From Streptomyces sp. DHE7-1 (GTDB lineage Bacteria; Actinomycetota; Actinomycetes; Streptomycetales; Streptomycetaceae): DNA of 64,000 nucleotides. Shown here in pieces: positions 17,553-27,034 of this stretch; positions within the stretch are counted from its first letter, which is position 1; each line of letters begins with the position of its first letter. Made by a program: the position numbers and the translations under genes. Under the pieces are notes generated by a model, which was not told the DNA's origin, searched no databases, and worked only from the letters and a program-made list of their open reading frames with translations. The stretch spans positions 1,054,001 to 1,118,000 of the forward strand of contig JACJDG010000003.1 in assembly GCA_016432725.1 (NCBI GenBank), in the 5' to 3' direction.

Positions 17553-18155
17553 TCAGCTCACGGAGTCGAGGAGCCGGGCGGTGTGCATCCGCCCGGCGTA
17601 CTCGACGAGCCGGATCAGCACCTCCTTGCCGGAGTCCCGCTCGCGCGCGTCGCAGAGGACTACCGGTGTCCCGGGGTCCAGGTCGAGGGCGCGGGAGACG
17701 TCGTGTGCGCCGTAGCCGCGCGCGCCGGGGAAGCAGTTGACGGCCACCACGAACGGGATGCGCCGGTGCTCGAAGTAGTCGACCGCCGGGAAGCAGTCCT
17801 CAAGGCGGCGGGTGTCGGCGAGGACCACGGCGCCGAGCGCCCCCTGGGAGAGTTCGTCCCACAGGAACCAGAAGCGGTCCTGTCCGGGCGTCCCGAAGAG
17901 GTACAGGGAAAGGCCCGAACGTATGGTGATGCGCCCGAAGTCCATGGCGACGGTCGTGGTGACCTTGTGGTCCACGCCGTCGGTGTCGTCCACCGACTGA
18001 CCGGCTTCGCTGAGCAGTTCCTCGGTGCGCAGCGGACGGATCTCGCTCACGGCGCCGACGAGGGTCGTCTTGCCGACCCCGAATCCGCCGGCCACCAGGA
18101 TCTTCAGCGCCAGGGCGGAGGTGTCGGCTGCTGCGTCGGAGTGCTCGGAGACCAT
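17553..18155 (-). CDS. cvnD: Conservon GTP-binding protein CvnD
   Basis: A 200-residue Ras-like GTPase of the bacterial CvnD/MglA-like group. The P-loop is GGFGVGKTTL (about residues 25-34), switch II is LFGTPGQDRFWFLW, and the N/TKxD equivalent is VNCFPG. It is the last gene of a conservon, 41 bp after the repaired DUF742 gene. By analogy with characterised conservons it is a membrane-peripheral switch partnered with the kinase, Roadblock and DUF742 proteins in controlling development or secondary metabolism. Confidence 0.9.
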   Translation of the reverse strand: MVSEHSDAAADTSALALKILVAGGFGVGKTTLVGAVSEIRPLRTEELLSEAGQSVDDTDGVDHKVTTTVAMDFGRITIRSGLSLYLFGTPGQDRFWFLWDELSQGALGAVVLADTRRLEDCFPAVDYFEHRRIPFVVAVNCFPGARGYGAHDVSRALDLDPGTPVVLCDARERDSGKEVLIRLVEYAGRMHTARLLDSVS

Positions 18156-18196
18156 GATCACTTCTCTCGGCGTGAGTTGGGTTCCACAGGGTGCGG

Positions 18197-18609
18197 CTAC
18201 AGCGCCCGCAGACCTTCGATGACTTCGCGCAGAACGCGTTCGTCCGGCAGATGGGCCGGGGCACCGGACGGCTGACGGTGACCCGGCCGAGTTCCAGCAG
18301 GTCGCCGAGGAGCACTCTGACCACGCCCACCGGCAGGTCCGCACCGGCGGCGAGTTCGGCGACGGACTGTGTCTCGTCACGGCACAGTCCGATCAGGGAA
18401 CGGTGTTCGGGCCCGAGTACGGCGTCGTCGTCCACTCCCGGCGCGTCCGGGTCGAGGGTGACGAGGGCGATCAGGTCGAAGCTCACTCCGGAGGGTCCCG
18501 GCTGGGTGCGTCCGCCGGTCATGGCGTAGGGGCGGACGAGGGGGCCGGCCTCGCCGTCGTACCACTGGACGCCCGGTCGCCCCGGGCCGCCGGTCGGGAT
18601 GTCGGTCAT
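18197..18609 (-). CDS. cvnC: Conservon DUF742 protein CvnC (frameshifted)
   Basis: Repaired length 137 residues. The intact part reads through PLVRPYAMTGGRT, FDLIALV and SVAELAAGADLPVGVVRVLLGDL, the DUF742 winged-helix-like core. One C is missing at 18258-18261 (plus-strand GGGG). Adding it turns the frame into PVPPAHLPDERVLREVIEGL and a TAG at 18197, the standard end of this family, 41 bp before cvnD. Unrepaired, the frame would run deep into cvnD. Confidence 0.85.
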
Positions 18610-18627
18610 GGCTCGCGCTCTTCCGGA

Positions 18628-19065
18628 TCATCCGGCGACGGGCGGCCGGGCGGAGACGCGCGGCGCGGTGTGCAGGTGCTCGCCGACCCGTCTGACCAGT
18701 CGCGCCATCTCGTAGGCGACCAGGCCGATGTCCGCGGTGACGGCGGTGAGCACGGTGAGGCAGGAGCCCTCTCCGGCGGCCGCGACGAAGAGGAAGGCGT
18801 CGTCCATCTCCACCATGGTCTGGCGTACGCCGCCCGCGCCGAAGTGGCGTCCGGCGCCTTTGGCGAGGCTGTTGAAGCCGGAGGCCACGGCGGCCAGATG
18901 CTCCGCGTCGTCCCGTCCGAGGCCGGTGGAGGCGCCCACGGCGAGGCCGTCGTTGGACAGCACGACGGCGTGCCGTACCTCGCTCACCCGCATCACCAGG
19001 TCGTCCAGCAGCCAGTCGAGTTCACCGGACCGCTGGGCGGCCCTCATGTTCGGGTCCTGGATCAC
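18628..19065 (-). CDS. cvnB: Conservon Roadblock/LC7 protein CvnB
   Basis: A 145-residue Roadblock/LC7 protein: LDWLLDDLVMRV, HAVVLSNDGLAVGASTG, DAEHLAAVASGFNSLAKGAG and RQTMVEMDDAFLFV. The GTG start at 19065 overlaps the repaired cvnA stop (GTGA), so kinase and Roadblock protein are translationally coupled. Expected to regulate nucleotide state of CvnD as a dimeric scaffold. DUF742 follows after 18 bp. Confidence 0.9.
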   Translation of the reverse strand: MIQDPNMRAAQRSGELDWLLDDLVMRVSEVRHAVVLSNDGLAVGASTGLGRDDAEHLAAVASGFNSLAKGAGRHFGAGGVRQTMVEMDDAFLFVAAAGEGSCLTVLTAVTADIGLVAYEMARLVRRVGEHLHTAPRVSARPPVAG

Positions 19066-21649
19066 GCCGGGTCTCCTTCGCTGCTCTGCCTGCCTGTTCC
19101 TGTTCCGGGGACGGCACCGCGGCCGGACCGTCCGCCGCCCCGGACCCAGCCGTCGCGGTAGGCCGCCATGCGGTCCCGTACGAGTTCGGGGGTACGACCG
19201 TCGTCACCGCGCGGGGCGGCGTCCGGGTCCGGCTCCTCGGGGCGCTGCCGGCGCAGTTGCGGGGCGAGGTTCGCCTGGCGCACGCGGCGCGGGAGGACGT
19301 CGGAGGGCTCGGAGTCGTGCGGCGGGCGGTGCGGCCTCAGGGCGGTGACTCCGGGGGCGGCGGCTCGTGTGCGGGGGCCGGGGGCGGGGGTGCCGGAGCC
19401 GAGGACCGGGGCGTGCGGCGCGACGGCCGGCGTTCAGGGTTCGAGGGCTGGTGTGCGGGGGCGGTGGCCGCGAGGGCGGGCCGGCCGGTCCGGGCGGTGA
19501 CCTCGGAAGGAGCCGGGGGCTCCTCCGGTACGCGCGCGCACTCGGTCCGGCGCTGCGGGGCCGCCGGTGCCTCCTCCCGCGCGGGGTGTTCCGGGGACCC
19601 CGTGTGCAGAAGGGCGGTGGGCAGCAGGACGACCGCGGTGGTGCCTCCGTAGGGGGAGGTGCGCAGGTGCACCTTGATGCCGTGCCGGGAGGCGAGCCTG
19701 CTGACGACGAAGAGTCCGAGGCGGTCGCTGTCGAACAGGTCGAGCGCCTCGGACTGCTCGATCCGCCGGTTCGCCTCGGCGAGGACCTCGGGGCCCATGC
19801 CGAGGCCCCGGTCCTCGACCTCCAGGACGTAGCCGTTGCCGACGGGCTCGCCGGTGACCCGCACACGCGTGTGCGGCGGCGAGAACTGGGCCGCGTTCTC
19901 CACGAGTTCGGCCAGCAGGTGGGTGAGGTCGGCGACCGCCGCTCCGACGACGCACGCCGCCGGGAACCCGCGCACCTCCACGCGCGCGTAGTCCTCGATC
20001 TCGGACACCGCCGCGCGTACGACGTTCGTGAGGAGCACCGGCGTGCGCCAGGCCCGGCCGGGTGCCGCTCCGGAGAGGATGATCAGGCTCTCGGCGTGCC
20101 GCCGCATCCGGGTGGTGAGGTGGTCGAGCCGGAACAGGTCGCTCAGCTCGTCGGGGTCGTCGGAGCGCCGCTCCATGCTGTCCAGGAGGCTGAGCTGACG
20201 GTGGACCAGCACCTGGCTGCGCCGGGCCAGGTTGACGAAGACCCCGGAGATGCCGCCGGCCAGTTCGGCGCGCTCCGCCGCCGCGCGCAGGGCGGCGCGG
20301 TGCACGACGGTCAGGGCCTCGGCGACCTGACCGGTCTCGTCCTCCGCCGGCGGCCCGGCGGGCGCCTCGGCCTCGACGTCGATCTCCTCGCCCGTTCGCA
20401 GTTTCCGCATCGCGGCGGGGAGTTTGCGGCGGGCGATCTCCAGGGCGTCGTTGCGCAGGCTGACCAGTTCGATCACGAGGGCCCGGCCGATGCGGACGGA
20501 GATGACGAGCGAGGTGCCGACGGCGAGGAGACCGAAGAGCACGGCTGCGCCCGCCGGACTCAGCAGTCCGCGCCGGTAGGGGTCGGAACGGCCCGCCACG
20601 GCCCGGCCGGTGTCCGCCTCCAGGGCCCGCATGTCGTCCCGTACGCGCGCGTGGGCGCTGTTCCAGGCGGTCCCCGGTGCCGTGTCGGCCGCCCTGGTTC
20701 CGGGGCCGGCGGTGAGGATCCTGTCCTCGACGGCGGTGAGGGCGGTGTGCGCGCCGCCGCCCGCGAGGTCCTGCCAGGCGGCACGCCGGGTACCGGGCAG
20801 GTCGGCGACGGCGGCCTCGGTGAGGGCGCGCCGCGTGGCGACGGCGGCCGCGAACAGCCGCAGCCGTTCGCCCTGCGGTCGGGCGTCCGGGCGCGTGCCG
20901 CCGAGGACGGCGTCCTCCTGGGCCAGCGCCTCGGCCGCTCGGGAGAATTCGAGCAGCACGCGCGCGTCCGATCCGACGTCGGCCTGCTGGATGCCGGTGA
21001 GGGCGCCGTCCACCGTGAAGGCGGTACCGATGGCCGCCGTGTACTGGTCGAAGGCCTGGCTCCACCCGGTTCTGCGGTCGAGCACGGCGGTCCGCAGCGC
21101 GCGCAGGCGCTCTGCGCCGGTCACGAACGTCTCGAGCCGGTCGGCGACCCGGCCGGGGAGCTCCTGGCTGTCGGCGATCGTGCTGTCGTCGCCGAGCCGC
21201 AGCCCGGTCAGCGCGCGGTCGGTGCGGGCTGCCGTGGTCCGCAGGTCGTCGCCCCGTGCCGCGCCGGGCTCGGCGGCGTAGCGCACGGCCGCCGCCCGCT
21301 CGTTCTGCAGGGCGGTGACGGCGGCGGCCACCGGGGCGCGCAGTTCCGAGTCGACGCGCTGGGACTGGCGCAGCCGGGCGATGTCCTGGGCGGTGCTGAC
21401 GGTGGCGTAACCCCACAGGGCGAGCAGGGAGACGACGGGCACCATCAGCAAACAGATCACCTTGGCGCGCACCGTACGGGGGCGCAGGCGCCGTCGTCCC
21501 ACGCGCGCGGGCGGGGAGAACAGGGGACGGTCGAGGGGCTGGCCCGTGCCCTCGTCGGCCGGCGGTCCGGCGTGCGCGCGGCGGCCGCGCGGCGGGGCCG
21601 GGACCTGTCCGGTCGAGCCGGCGTCCGGGGTGTCTCTGGGTGGGCGCAT
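19062..21649 (-). CDS. cvnA: Conservon sensor histidine kinase CvnA (C-terminal frameshift)
   Basis: Repaired length 862 residues. A basic N terminus, a membrane helix near residues 65-85, an extracytoplasmic nitrate/sulfonate-sensing-like helical domain (about 90-340), a second helix near 360-380, a HAMP-like segment, then an HATPase: ELVENAAQFSPPHT (N box), DRGLGMG and RLGLFVVSRLASRHG. A canonical phospho-acceptor His box is not obvious, as usual in CvnA. One base is missing in the G/C-rich stretch 19337-19437. Repair leads into VLPRRVRQANLAPQL and a stop at 19062, the usual tail of this family. Confidence 0.85.
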
Positions 21650-21697
21650 GGCCTCCTCGCTCGGGACGTGGGACGGGGGTCCGGGAACGGGGTCCCG

Positions 21698-22471
21698 CTA
21701 GCGGACGGCGCTCTGGACGGGCCGCTGCGCGGAGGCGGACGCCTCGCGTTCGCCGGCCGTGGGCGAGAGGGCGACGAAGGCCGAGGTGAGGAACAGGTAG
21801 GACCCGAGGCCGACGGCGAGGGGGAAGATGAACTGCATCGCCGTGGCCCCGGGCAGGACTTCGCCGGAGGGGGTGACGCGCACCCTCACCGCGAACATTC
21901 CGGTGTAGTGCATGCTGCTGACGGCCGCTCCCATGACGAGGGAGGCGAGGGTGACCGCGAGGGGCGACTTGATGTTGAGTCCCGCCCAGAGCGCCGCGGT
22001 CGCCGCCACGACGGCGATCAGCACCGAGAGGCCGACGAGAGCGGGCCGGTAGGTGACGTCGCCGTGCAGCCGTACGGCCGCCATGCCCAGGTAGTGCATG
22101 CTCGCGACGCCCAGCCCGGTGGTGAGCCCGCCGAGCAGGAGCGCCCGGTTGCGGTCCCGGCTGTAGCCGACGGCGAAGACGCCGGCGCAGACGACGGCCA
22201 TGGCGACGACCAGGCTGAGGATGGTCAGCGGTACGTCGTAGCGGATGTCGGTGCCGCTGACGCGGAAGCCGAGCATGGCCACGAAGTGCATGGTCCAGAT
22301 GCCCGTGCCGATCGCGGAGGCGGCGGTGAGGAGCCAGTTGCGGCGCGACCGGCCGGTAGCGGCGAGAGCGCGGACGGTGCAGCGCAGACCCAGTGCGGCG
22401 CCCGTGCAGGCCATCAGATACGACAGCACGGGGGTCAGCCAGCCGAAGGCGGCGTGGTCCAGGTGTCCCAT
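21698..22471 (-). CDS. MHYT-domain integral membrane sensor
   Basis: A 257-residue protein with seven hydrophobic helices. The MHYT signature occurs as IWTMHFVAML, VASMHYLGMAA and SSMHYTGMFA, three regularly spaced Met-His pairs proposed to hold copper or another redox cofactor facing outward. It starts the cluster, 48 bp before cvnA on the same strand, so it may feed gas or redox information into the conservon. There is no attached GGDEF/EAL output domain. Confidence 0.88.
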   Translation of the reverse strand: MGHLDHAAFGWLTPVLSYLMACTGAALGLRCTVRALAATGRSRRNWLLTAASAIGTGIWTMHFVAMLGFRVSGTDIRYDVPLTILSLVVAMAVVCAGVFAVGYSRDRNRALLLGGLTTGLGVASMHYLGMAAVRLHGDVTYRPALVGLSVLIAVVAATAALWAGLNIKSPLAVTLASLVMGAAVSSMHYTGMFAVRVRVTPSGEVLPGATAMQFIFPLAVGLGSYLFLTSAFVALSPTAGEREASASAQRPVQSAVR

Positions 22472-22613
22472 GGCCCGGGACGCTAGCCGGGGCCGGGGCG
22501 CACGAAGGGGGCGCATTTCGAAAGGTGTTGCAATATGACGCAGAGAGGCGCCGGAACGATCGGGTCGCGCTCGAACGTGCGCACAGGAGTGTCCCTCGTG
22601 TCGGTGAGGAATC

Positions 22614-23222
22614 ATGCCGGACATGAGCGACGACCACACACACGTCCAGGAGTTCTTCACCGCCCGTGCGGCCGGGTGGGACAGCAGGTTCCCCGACGAC
22701 GGCCCCGCCTTCTCGGCCGCCGTGGCGGACATGGGACTGCGTCCGGGCGACCGCGTGCTCGACGCCGGATGCGGCACGGGCCGCGCTCTTCCGCCGTTGC
22801 GTGCCGCGGTCGGTCCCACCGGGGTGGTGCTCGGCATCGATCTGACCCCGGCGATGCTCCAGGCCGCCGTGCGGGCCGGCCGGGACCGGGAGGGCCGCCT
22901 GCTGCTCGCGGACGTCGCGGCGCTTCCGCTGCGCCGGGGCGCCCTGGACGCGGTGTTCGCGGCCGGCCTGGTCGCGCACCTGCCGGAGCCCGTCGAGAAC
23001 CTGCGGGAACTGGCCCGTGTGGTGCGTCCGGGCGGCGGGCTCGCGCTGTTCCACCCCATCGGGCGGGCGGCCCTGGCGGCCCGTCAGGGGCGGCGGCTCA
23101 CCCCGGACGACCTCCGCGCCGAGGCCAACCTCCGCCCTCTGCTGGAGGGCGCGGGGTGGCGCATGACCTCATACGTCGACGAGCACTCCCGCTTCCTCGC
23201 GCTGGCGACGCGCGAGGACTGA
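22614..23222 (+). CDS. Class I SAM-dependent methyltransferase
   Basis: A 202-residue methyltransferase of the UbiE/Methyltransf_11 type. Motif I is VLDAGCGTGRALPPL (about residue 45), the acidic residue ending beta 2 is in GIDLTPAML, and LADVAALPLRRGALDAVF and ELARVVRPGGGLALFHP follow. GAGGA lies shortly before the ATG. The methyl acceptor cannot be deduced. It is convergent with the alpha/beta hydrolase. Confidence 0.88.
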   Translation: MPDMSDDHTHVQEFFTARAAGWDSRFPDDGPAFSAAVADMGLRPGDRVLDAGCGTGRALPPLRAAVGPTGVVLGIDLTPAMLQAAVRAGRDREGRLLLADVAALPLRRGALDAVFAAGLVAHLPEPVENLRELARVVRPGGGLALFHPIGRAALAARQGRRLTPDDLRAEANLRPLLEGAGWRMTSYVDEHSRFLALATRED

Positions 23223-23234
23223 TCCGGGAGCGCG

Positions 23235-23989
23235 TCAGCCCTGTCCGGCCACGGCCGTCACGAAGGCGTCGGGGTTGTCGAACATGACGTTGTGCCCGGC
23301 GCCCGGCACCGTGAGAACGCGGACTCCCGCGGCTTCCAGCTTCTTCCTGCCCGGGAGTTCGCCGCTGTGTTCCCCTGCAGATAGACGCGGTCGATGTCCA
23401 GGCCCTCGAGAATCGTGCGCATGACGGGGTCCGAGCCGCGACGGAGACCTACGGCGCTGCGGTGCAGCGCCCGGGGGTCGGCCAGCCGCATCGTGGCCGC
23501 CCACAGCGGGCCGACCGCTTCCAGCACGCGCGCGTACCGCTCCTCGACGAACTCGTCCTCCCCGTAGGCGGCGATCGAGCTGCTGCCGGCCGCGGGCGGC
23601 GGGAAGGCGTCGAGGTTGGCCTCGGTGAGGACCAGCCGCGAGACCAGGTCGGGCCGTCGATGGGCGAGGACGACCGCGACGGCTCCGCCCATGCTGTGCG
23701 CGATCAGCTCGGCTCCGGTGACGTCCGCCTGGTCCATCGCGACCGCCAGGGCGTCGGCGTTCTCCTCCAGCGTGTAACCGAAGTGCTCGGGCCGGTCGCT
23801 GATGCCGTGCCCGAGCAGGTCCACGAACAGGCTGCGCCTGCCGGCCAGCTCGGGGCGGGCCGCGACATGCGCGTGGTAGACGGAGGAGACCGATCCCAGC
23901 CCGTGCAGATACACGCGCGCGGGCTCCGCCCCGGACACCTCCGTCCACCGGATCCGGCTTCCCCTGTCGTCGAACACGGCCTGCTCCAC
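23235..23989 (-). CDS. Alpha/beta hydrolase (frameshifted)
   Basis: Repaired length 251 residues. GTG start at 23989 with GGAGGG ahead. Oxyanion region LHGLGSVSSVYH, nucleophile elbow AHSMGGAV, and catalytic His in PGAGHNVMFDNP place it among small alpha/beta-fold esterases or dienelactone/haloperoxidase-like hydrolases. One C (plus strand) is missing at 23372-23375. Adding it joins DRVYLQG to EHSGELPGRKKLEAAG. Divergent from the PadR gene and probably its target. Confidence 0.83.
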
Positions 23990-24035
23990 GTCGTCCCTCC
24001 TGCGTCACCAACGGCTCGGTTGCACTCGGCACAAC

Positions 24036-24064
24036 ATACTTCGACACCGATGTATTGCGCTACA
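24036..24064. promoter_or_regulatory. Overlapping inverted repeats, candidate PadR operator
   Basis: Two dyads overlap: ATACTTCG-ACAC-CGATGTAT (24036-24055, one mismatch) and TGTA-TTGCGC-TACA (24051-24064, perfect arms). They lie between the divergent hydrolase and PadR genes in a locally AT-richer stretch. PadR proteins often bind ATAC/GTAT or ATGT/ACAT dyads, so this is the likely control site. Assignment is by position and symmetry. Confidence 0.45.
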
Positions 24065-24112
24065 GGAATATGCGCGCCTTGATGTACAGCGCTGATGCGG
24101 GAGAATGCGGCC

Positions 24113-24646
24113 ATGCTGGAACTCGCCATCCTCGGCTTCCTGTACGACGTCCCGCTGCACGGCTACGTCCTGCGCAGGCACATCGCCGCGCTCACCGGGC
24201 ACGTGCGGCCCGTGGCCGAGAGCACGCTGTACCCCGCGATCAAGCGGCTGGAGAAGGCGGGGCTGCTGGCGCGGACCACCGAACCCGGCGCCGTGGCCGC
24301 GCCGCGTCACGTCCTCACGCTCACCGAGGAAGGCAGGCAGGAGCTGCACCGCCGCCTGGCCGAGCCGGGGCAGCGCGAGATCACCGACGAGAACCACTGG
24401 TTCACGCTGCTCGCGTTCCTGCGGCACCTCGACGATCCGGCCGCCCAGGCGACGGTGCTGCGGCGCCGGCTGGCCTTCCTGGAGGAACCGGCGAGCTTCT
24501 TCTACGACGGCGACCGGCCGCTGCGCGCCGAGGAACTGGACGATCCGTTCCGGCGCGGCGTCCTCACCGTCGCGCGTGCCACGAGCCGGGCCGAACTCGC
24601 CTGGCTGCGCGACACCCTGGCCTCACTCGGGGACGTCGCCCGCTGA
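24113..24646 (+). CDS. PadR-family transcriptional regulator
   Basis: A 177-residue PadR protein beginning MLELAILGFLYDVPLHGYVL, the family N terminus. It continues with STLYPAIKRLEKAGLL (recognition helix and wing) and a C-terminal helical dimerisation region. The ATG at 24113 is favoured over 24095 because the family starts there and GGGAG lies about 9 bases upstream. Divergent from the hydrolase; overlaps the convergent MpaB gene by 24 bp. Confidence 0.9.
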   Translation: MLELAILGFLYDVPLHGYVLRRHIAALTGHVRPVAESTLYPAIKRLEKAGLLARTTEPGAVAAPRHVLTLTEEGRQELHRRLAEPGQREITDENHWFTLLAFLRHLDDPAAQATVLRRRLAFLEEPASFFYDGDRPLRAEELDDPFRRGVLTVARATSRAELAWLRDTLASLGDVAR

Positions 24647-25525
24647 GACGTCCAGGTGGCGCACGGGGCAGCCGCCCATTCCCGGAACCGGACGGGTGCC
24701 CAGGTCGGCCGGGCGGTAGCCGTTCGGGTAGCTCTTGATCTCCCGGTTCTGCCGCGCGTAGTGCGGTGCGCGGCGGGGCGGGAGCAGACGGACCAGCCGG
24801 CCGCGCGTCCGGACCGCGCCGCGCACCAGAGCGGAGGAGACGGCTCCCGGCGGCTCGTAGTGGAAGGCGCGCAGCAGGGGTTCGTCGAGGAGGGCGAGGG
24901 TGGCGGTGCGCAGCAGGGGGGCCAGCGGGCGCGGATACCAGGACGCCATCAGGTCGAGCGTGGCGTCGGAGACCCGCCGGGCCTGCTCGTCCCAGGCGAA
25001 GTGGTCCTGTTCGTAGGCGTCGAGCAGCGCCTCGAACTCCTCGTAGGTGTGCGGGACACCGGGGATGCCCAGATGCCGGCCGAGGGTGCGGTAGTACTCG
25101 GTGGCGGCGACGATCTCGTGCCGGGACAGGCGGCGCCAGCCGTAGGTGTCGATCCAGCGCCGGGGCACCACCACGAACGTGGACAGCACGTACCGCATGT
25201 CGTCGTCGCCGATGTCGTAGCTGCGGTGCATCTGGTTGATCCGGCGGATCGCGGTGCGGCCCTCGGGGGCGGCGAAGCCGTGCTCCACGACGGTGTCCAG
25301 GAGCAGTGCGGTGTCGTCGTACCGCTTCTGCGCGCGCTCGGTCAGCTCCCCCGTCAGCGCGAGCAGGCGCCCGATGGAGGGGACGGCGTAGGTGCGGTAC
25401 AAAGCCAGTTCCAGGGCCCTCGTGTAGTCCCAAGGAAATTCGAACGCCGTGCTGAGCCGGTAGATCTCGTGAGCGTCCTTCACCGGGTCCATCCGCTGGA
25501 TCCGCCTGAGCCGGTCGAAGCGCAC
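24623..25525 (-). CDS. MpaB/rubber-oxygenase-like protein (DUF2236)
   Basis: A 300-residue mostly helical protein of the oxygenase MpaB family (DUF2236), which includes latex-clearing b-type heme oxygenases. Landmarks are FEFPWDYTRALELALYRTYAVPS, quoted here as FPWDYTRALELALYR, INQMHRSYDI with a conserved His, STFVVVPRRWIDTYGWR and DEPLLRAFHYEPPG. There is no signal peptide, so it is cytosolic unlike secreted rubber oxygenases. GTG start. The substrate is unknown. Confidence 0.82.
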   Translation of the reverse strand: MRFDRLRRIQRMDPVKDAHEIYRLSTAFEFPWDYTRALELALYRTYAVPSIGRLLALTGELTERAQKRYDDTALLLDTVVEHGFAAPEGRTAIRRINQMHRSYDIGDDDMRYVLSTFVVVPRRWIDTYGWRRLSRHEIVAATEYYRTLGRHLGIPGVPHTYEEFEALLDAYEQDHFAWDEQARRVSDATLDLMASWYPRPLAPLLRTATLALLDEPLLRAFHYEPPGAVSSALVRGAVRTRGRLVRLLPPRRAPHYARQNREIKSYPNGYRPADLGTRPVPGMGGCPVRHLDVSAGDVPE

Positions 25526-25553
25526 CGTCGCTGCCCCCTTTTACCGCCGGAGC

Positions 25554-25570
25554 TTCAACTCTACGTTGAA
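25554..25570. promoter_or_regulatory. Perfect inverted repeat upstream of MpaB gene
   Basis: TTCAAC-TCTAC-GTTGAA has perfect 6-bp arms and stands 28 bp upstream of the MpaB-like gene start and 52 bp upstream of the divergent small gene. A regulator of TetR or PadR size could bind it. No cognate regulator can be named from the sequence. Confidence 0.35.
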
Positions 25571-25622
25571 CAGTGCCGGATGGGTGGTCGGTGACTACCC
25601 CGTACAGAGGAAGGCGGGTCAG

Positions 25623-25919
25623 GTGTTCGACACGATGCGCAAGTACGCCACCAGGTTCCTCGGCTCCCCGCGCGCGGAGGCGACGGGCGGCCGGGAACGG
25701 CGTCCACACAACTTGTTCGAGGCGGCGGCCGTCTACGTGGCGGCTCGAACGGAGGACGACCAGGACGGCATCGACGAGGCGTCGGCGTGGGTGTCGCCGG
25801 AGGCGCTGTCCTTCGGGGTGAGCGAACTGGCGTGCCGGGCGGTCGTGGCCCTGGCCCGGGAGCGCAACGAGTCGCCCCGGGCGGTCGCCCGCGACCTCCT
25901 CGGCCTGCCGGCCGCCTGA
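25623..25919 (+). CDS. Small conserved hypothetical protein
   Basis: A 98-residue soluble protein starting VFDTMRKYATRFLGSPRAEA and rich in helix: LFEAAAVYVAARTEDDQDGI and ACRAVVALARERNESPRAVAR. The GTG at 25623 was chosen because GAGGAAGG (25607-25614) is ideally spaced before it; a longer frame from 25566 has no such site. I do not recognise a family. Divergent from the MpaB-like gene. Confidence 0.6.
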   Translation: MFDTMRKYATRFLGSPRAEATGGRERRPHNLFEAAAVYVAARTEDDQDGIDEASAWVSPEALSFGVSELACRAVVALARERNESPRAVARDLLGLPAA

Positions 25920-26074
25920 GTGTGCCGGCCCCGGGCCACGGCTTTCCGCCGGGCGGCCGTTTCGCCCCCGTCCAGGTGGAAACCTGCAGCTCCGCGTGGT
26001 GTGTGGAGTCGTGACAAGCACCTTCCACTCGCACTAGGGTGCGCGCCGATGGACGAACCACTGGGAGGGCTGTG

Positions 26075-26920
26075 ATGGCCGGGACGGACGAGCAGGCCGT
26101 CGCCGCCGCGGACGAGGCGCTGTATGTGCTCACGGCGGTGCTGCTGACCCCCGCACAGTTCCCGAGCGTGCTGGGCGACGACTATCCGGAGGCCTGCGCC
26201 GCGCTGGGCCTGGCGCCGTGCGCCGACGGGTACGGCCTGGTGCTGGGGCAGGACGGTGACGGCGCCCGCTGGACGGTCGCCATCGACGACGTGTCCCTGG
26301 TCGCCGTGGCGATCGCGTCCTGGGACTGCGGCATGGAGTACGAACTGTCGCCGGACGAGAACACGGTGGTGGCCGCGCTGCCGGGCTGGCCGCTGGCGGT
26401 CGCCGTGGCCGCTCCTGGGGTGCCGGCGCCGCACGATCCCGTTCCGGACGAGGCCGACGGACCCGCGCTGGCCCCGCCGGACACCGGCTCCTGGGGTCCG
26501 GCCCAGCGCCGCCTGGGCGCCGACGAGATCGCGCTGCAGTGGGCGGTCTGGCGGGAACAGATCGGCGACGGCTACTCGGCCTCCTCCGACACGCGGCCCG
26601 AGGCGGCGGAGTCCCCGGCGACGGAGGACGCCGACGGCGGACCCAAGTCGGGGCACCGCGGCGTACGGCGTGTGCTGGCGGAGGCGCGCGCCTACGTCGA
26701 CTCGCCGCCGCCGCTCGGCCGGGTCCGCTCCTCGTTCGCCCCGGGCGACGCCCGCACGCTGCGGGCCGACGGCCCCGGCTGGTCGATCGTGGCCCGCACC
26801 GACGACATCGCCTTCGTCCTGCTGGACGAGGAGCCGGGCGAGGTGCTGCCGGTGGGCCGGGGCCCCGAACTGCCCGGCCTGCTGGAGGCGCTCGACAAGC
26901 TGGCCGTACGGCCCCTGTGA
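26075..26920 (+). CDS. Hypothetical protein, actinobacterial
   Basis: A 281-residue acidic soluble protein from an ATG at 26075 with GGGAGGG eight bases upstream. The N-terminal half (VLTAVLLTPAQFPSVLGD, YGLVLGQDGDGARWTVAIDD, AIASWDCGMEYELSPDEN) and a C-terminal block (ARTDDIAFVLLDEEPGEVLPVG) flank a Pro/Asp-rich linker, suggesting two related small alpha/beta modules. No motif pointing to an activity was found. Confidence 0.65.
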   Translation: MAGTDEQAVAAADEALYVLTAVLLTPAQFPSVLGDDYPEACAALGLAPCADGYGLVLGQDGDGARWTVAIDDVSLVAVAIASWDCGMEYELSPDENTVVAALPGWPLAVAVAAPGVPAPHDPVPDEADGPALAPPDTGSWGPAQRRLGADEIALQWAVWREQIGDGYSASSDTRPEAAESPATEDADGGPKSGHRGVRRVLAEARAYVDSPPPLGRVRSSFAPGDARTLRADGPGWSIVARTDDIAFVLLDEEPGEVLPVGRGPELPGLLEALDKLAVRPL

Positions 26921-26953
26921 GCCGGTGGAGCCGCGCCGCGCCCGCAGCGGCCC

Positions 26954-27003
26954 GGCTCACCGTCGACCGGTTTCCCGTCCGGCTTCCGGCCGGCCGGTGA
27001 GCC
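26954..27003. terminator. Hairpin between convergent genes
   Basis: Arms GGCTCACCG (26954-26962) and CGGTGAGCC (26995-27003) are perfectly complementary with a 32-nt GC-rich interior. They lie between the convergent ends of the 281-residue hypothetical gene and the small membrane protein gene. Plausibly a bidirectional terminator; no U-tract. Confidence 0.4.
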
Positions 27004-27034
27004 CCGCCCGCGACCATGGCGGCTCACCGGCCCG

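Noticed and set aside
19367..22486. 1039-codon plus-strand open frame
   Set aside because: Antisense to cvnA and the MHYT gene, both well supported; the product is repetitive Gly/Arg-rich sequence.
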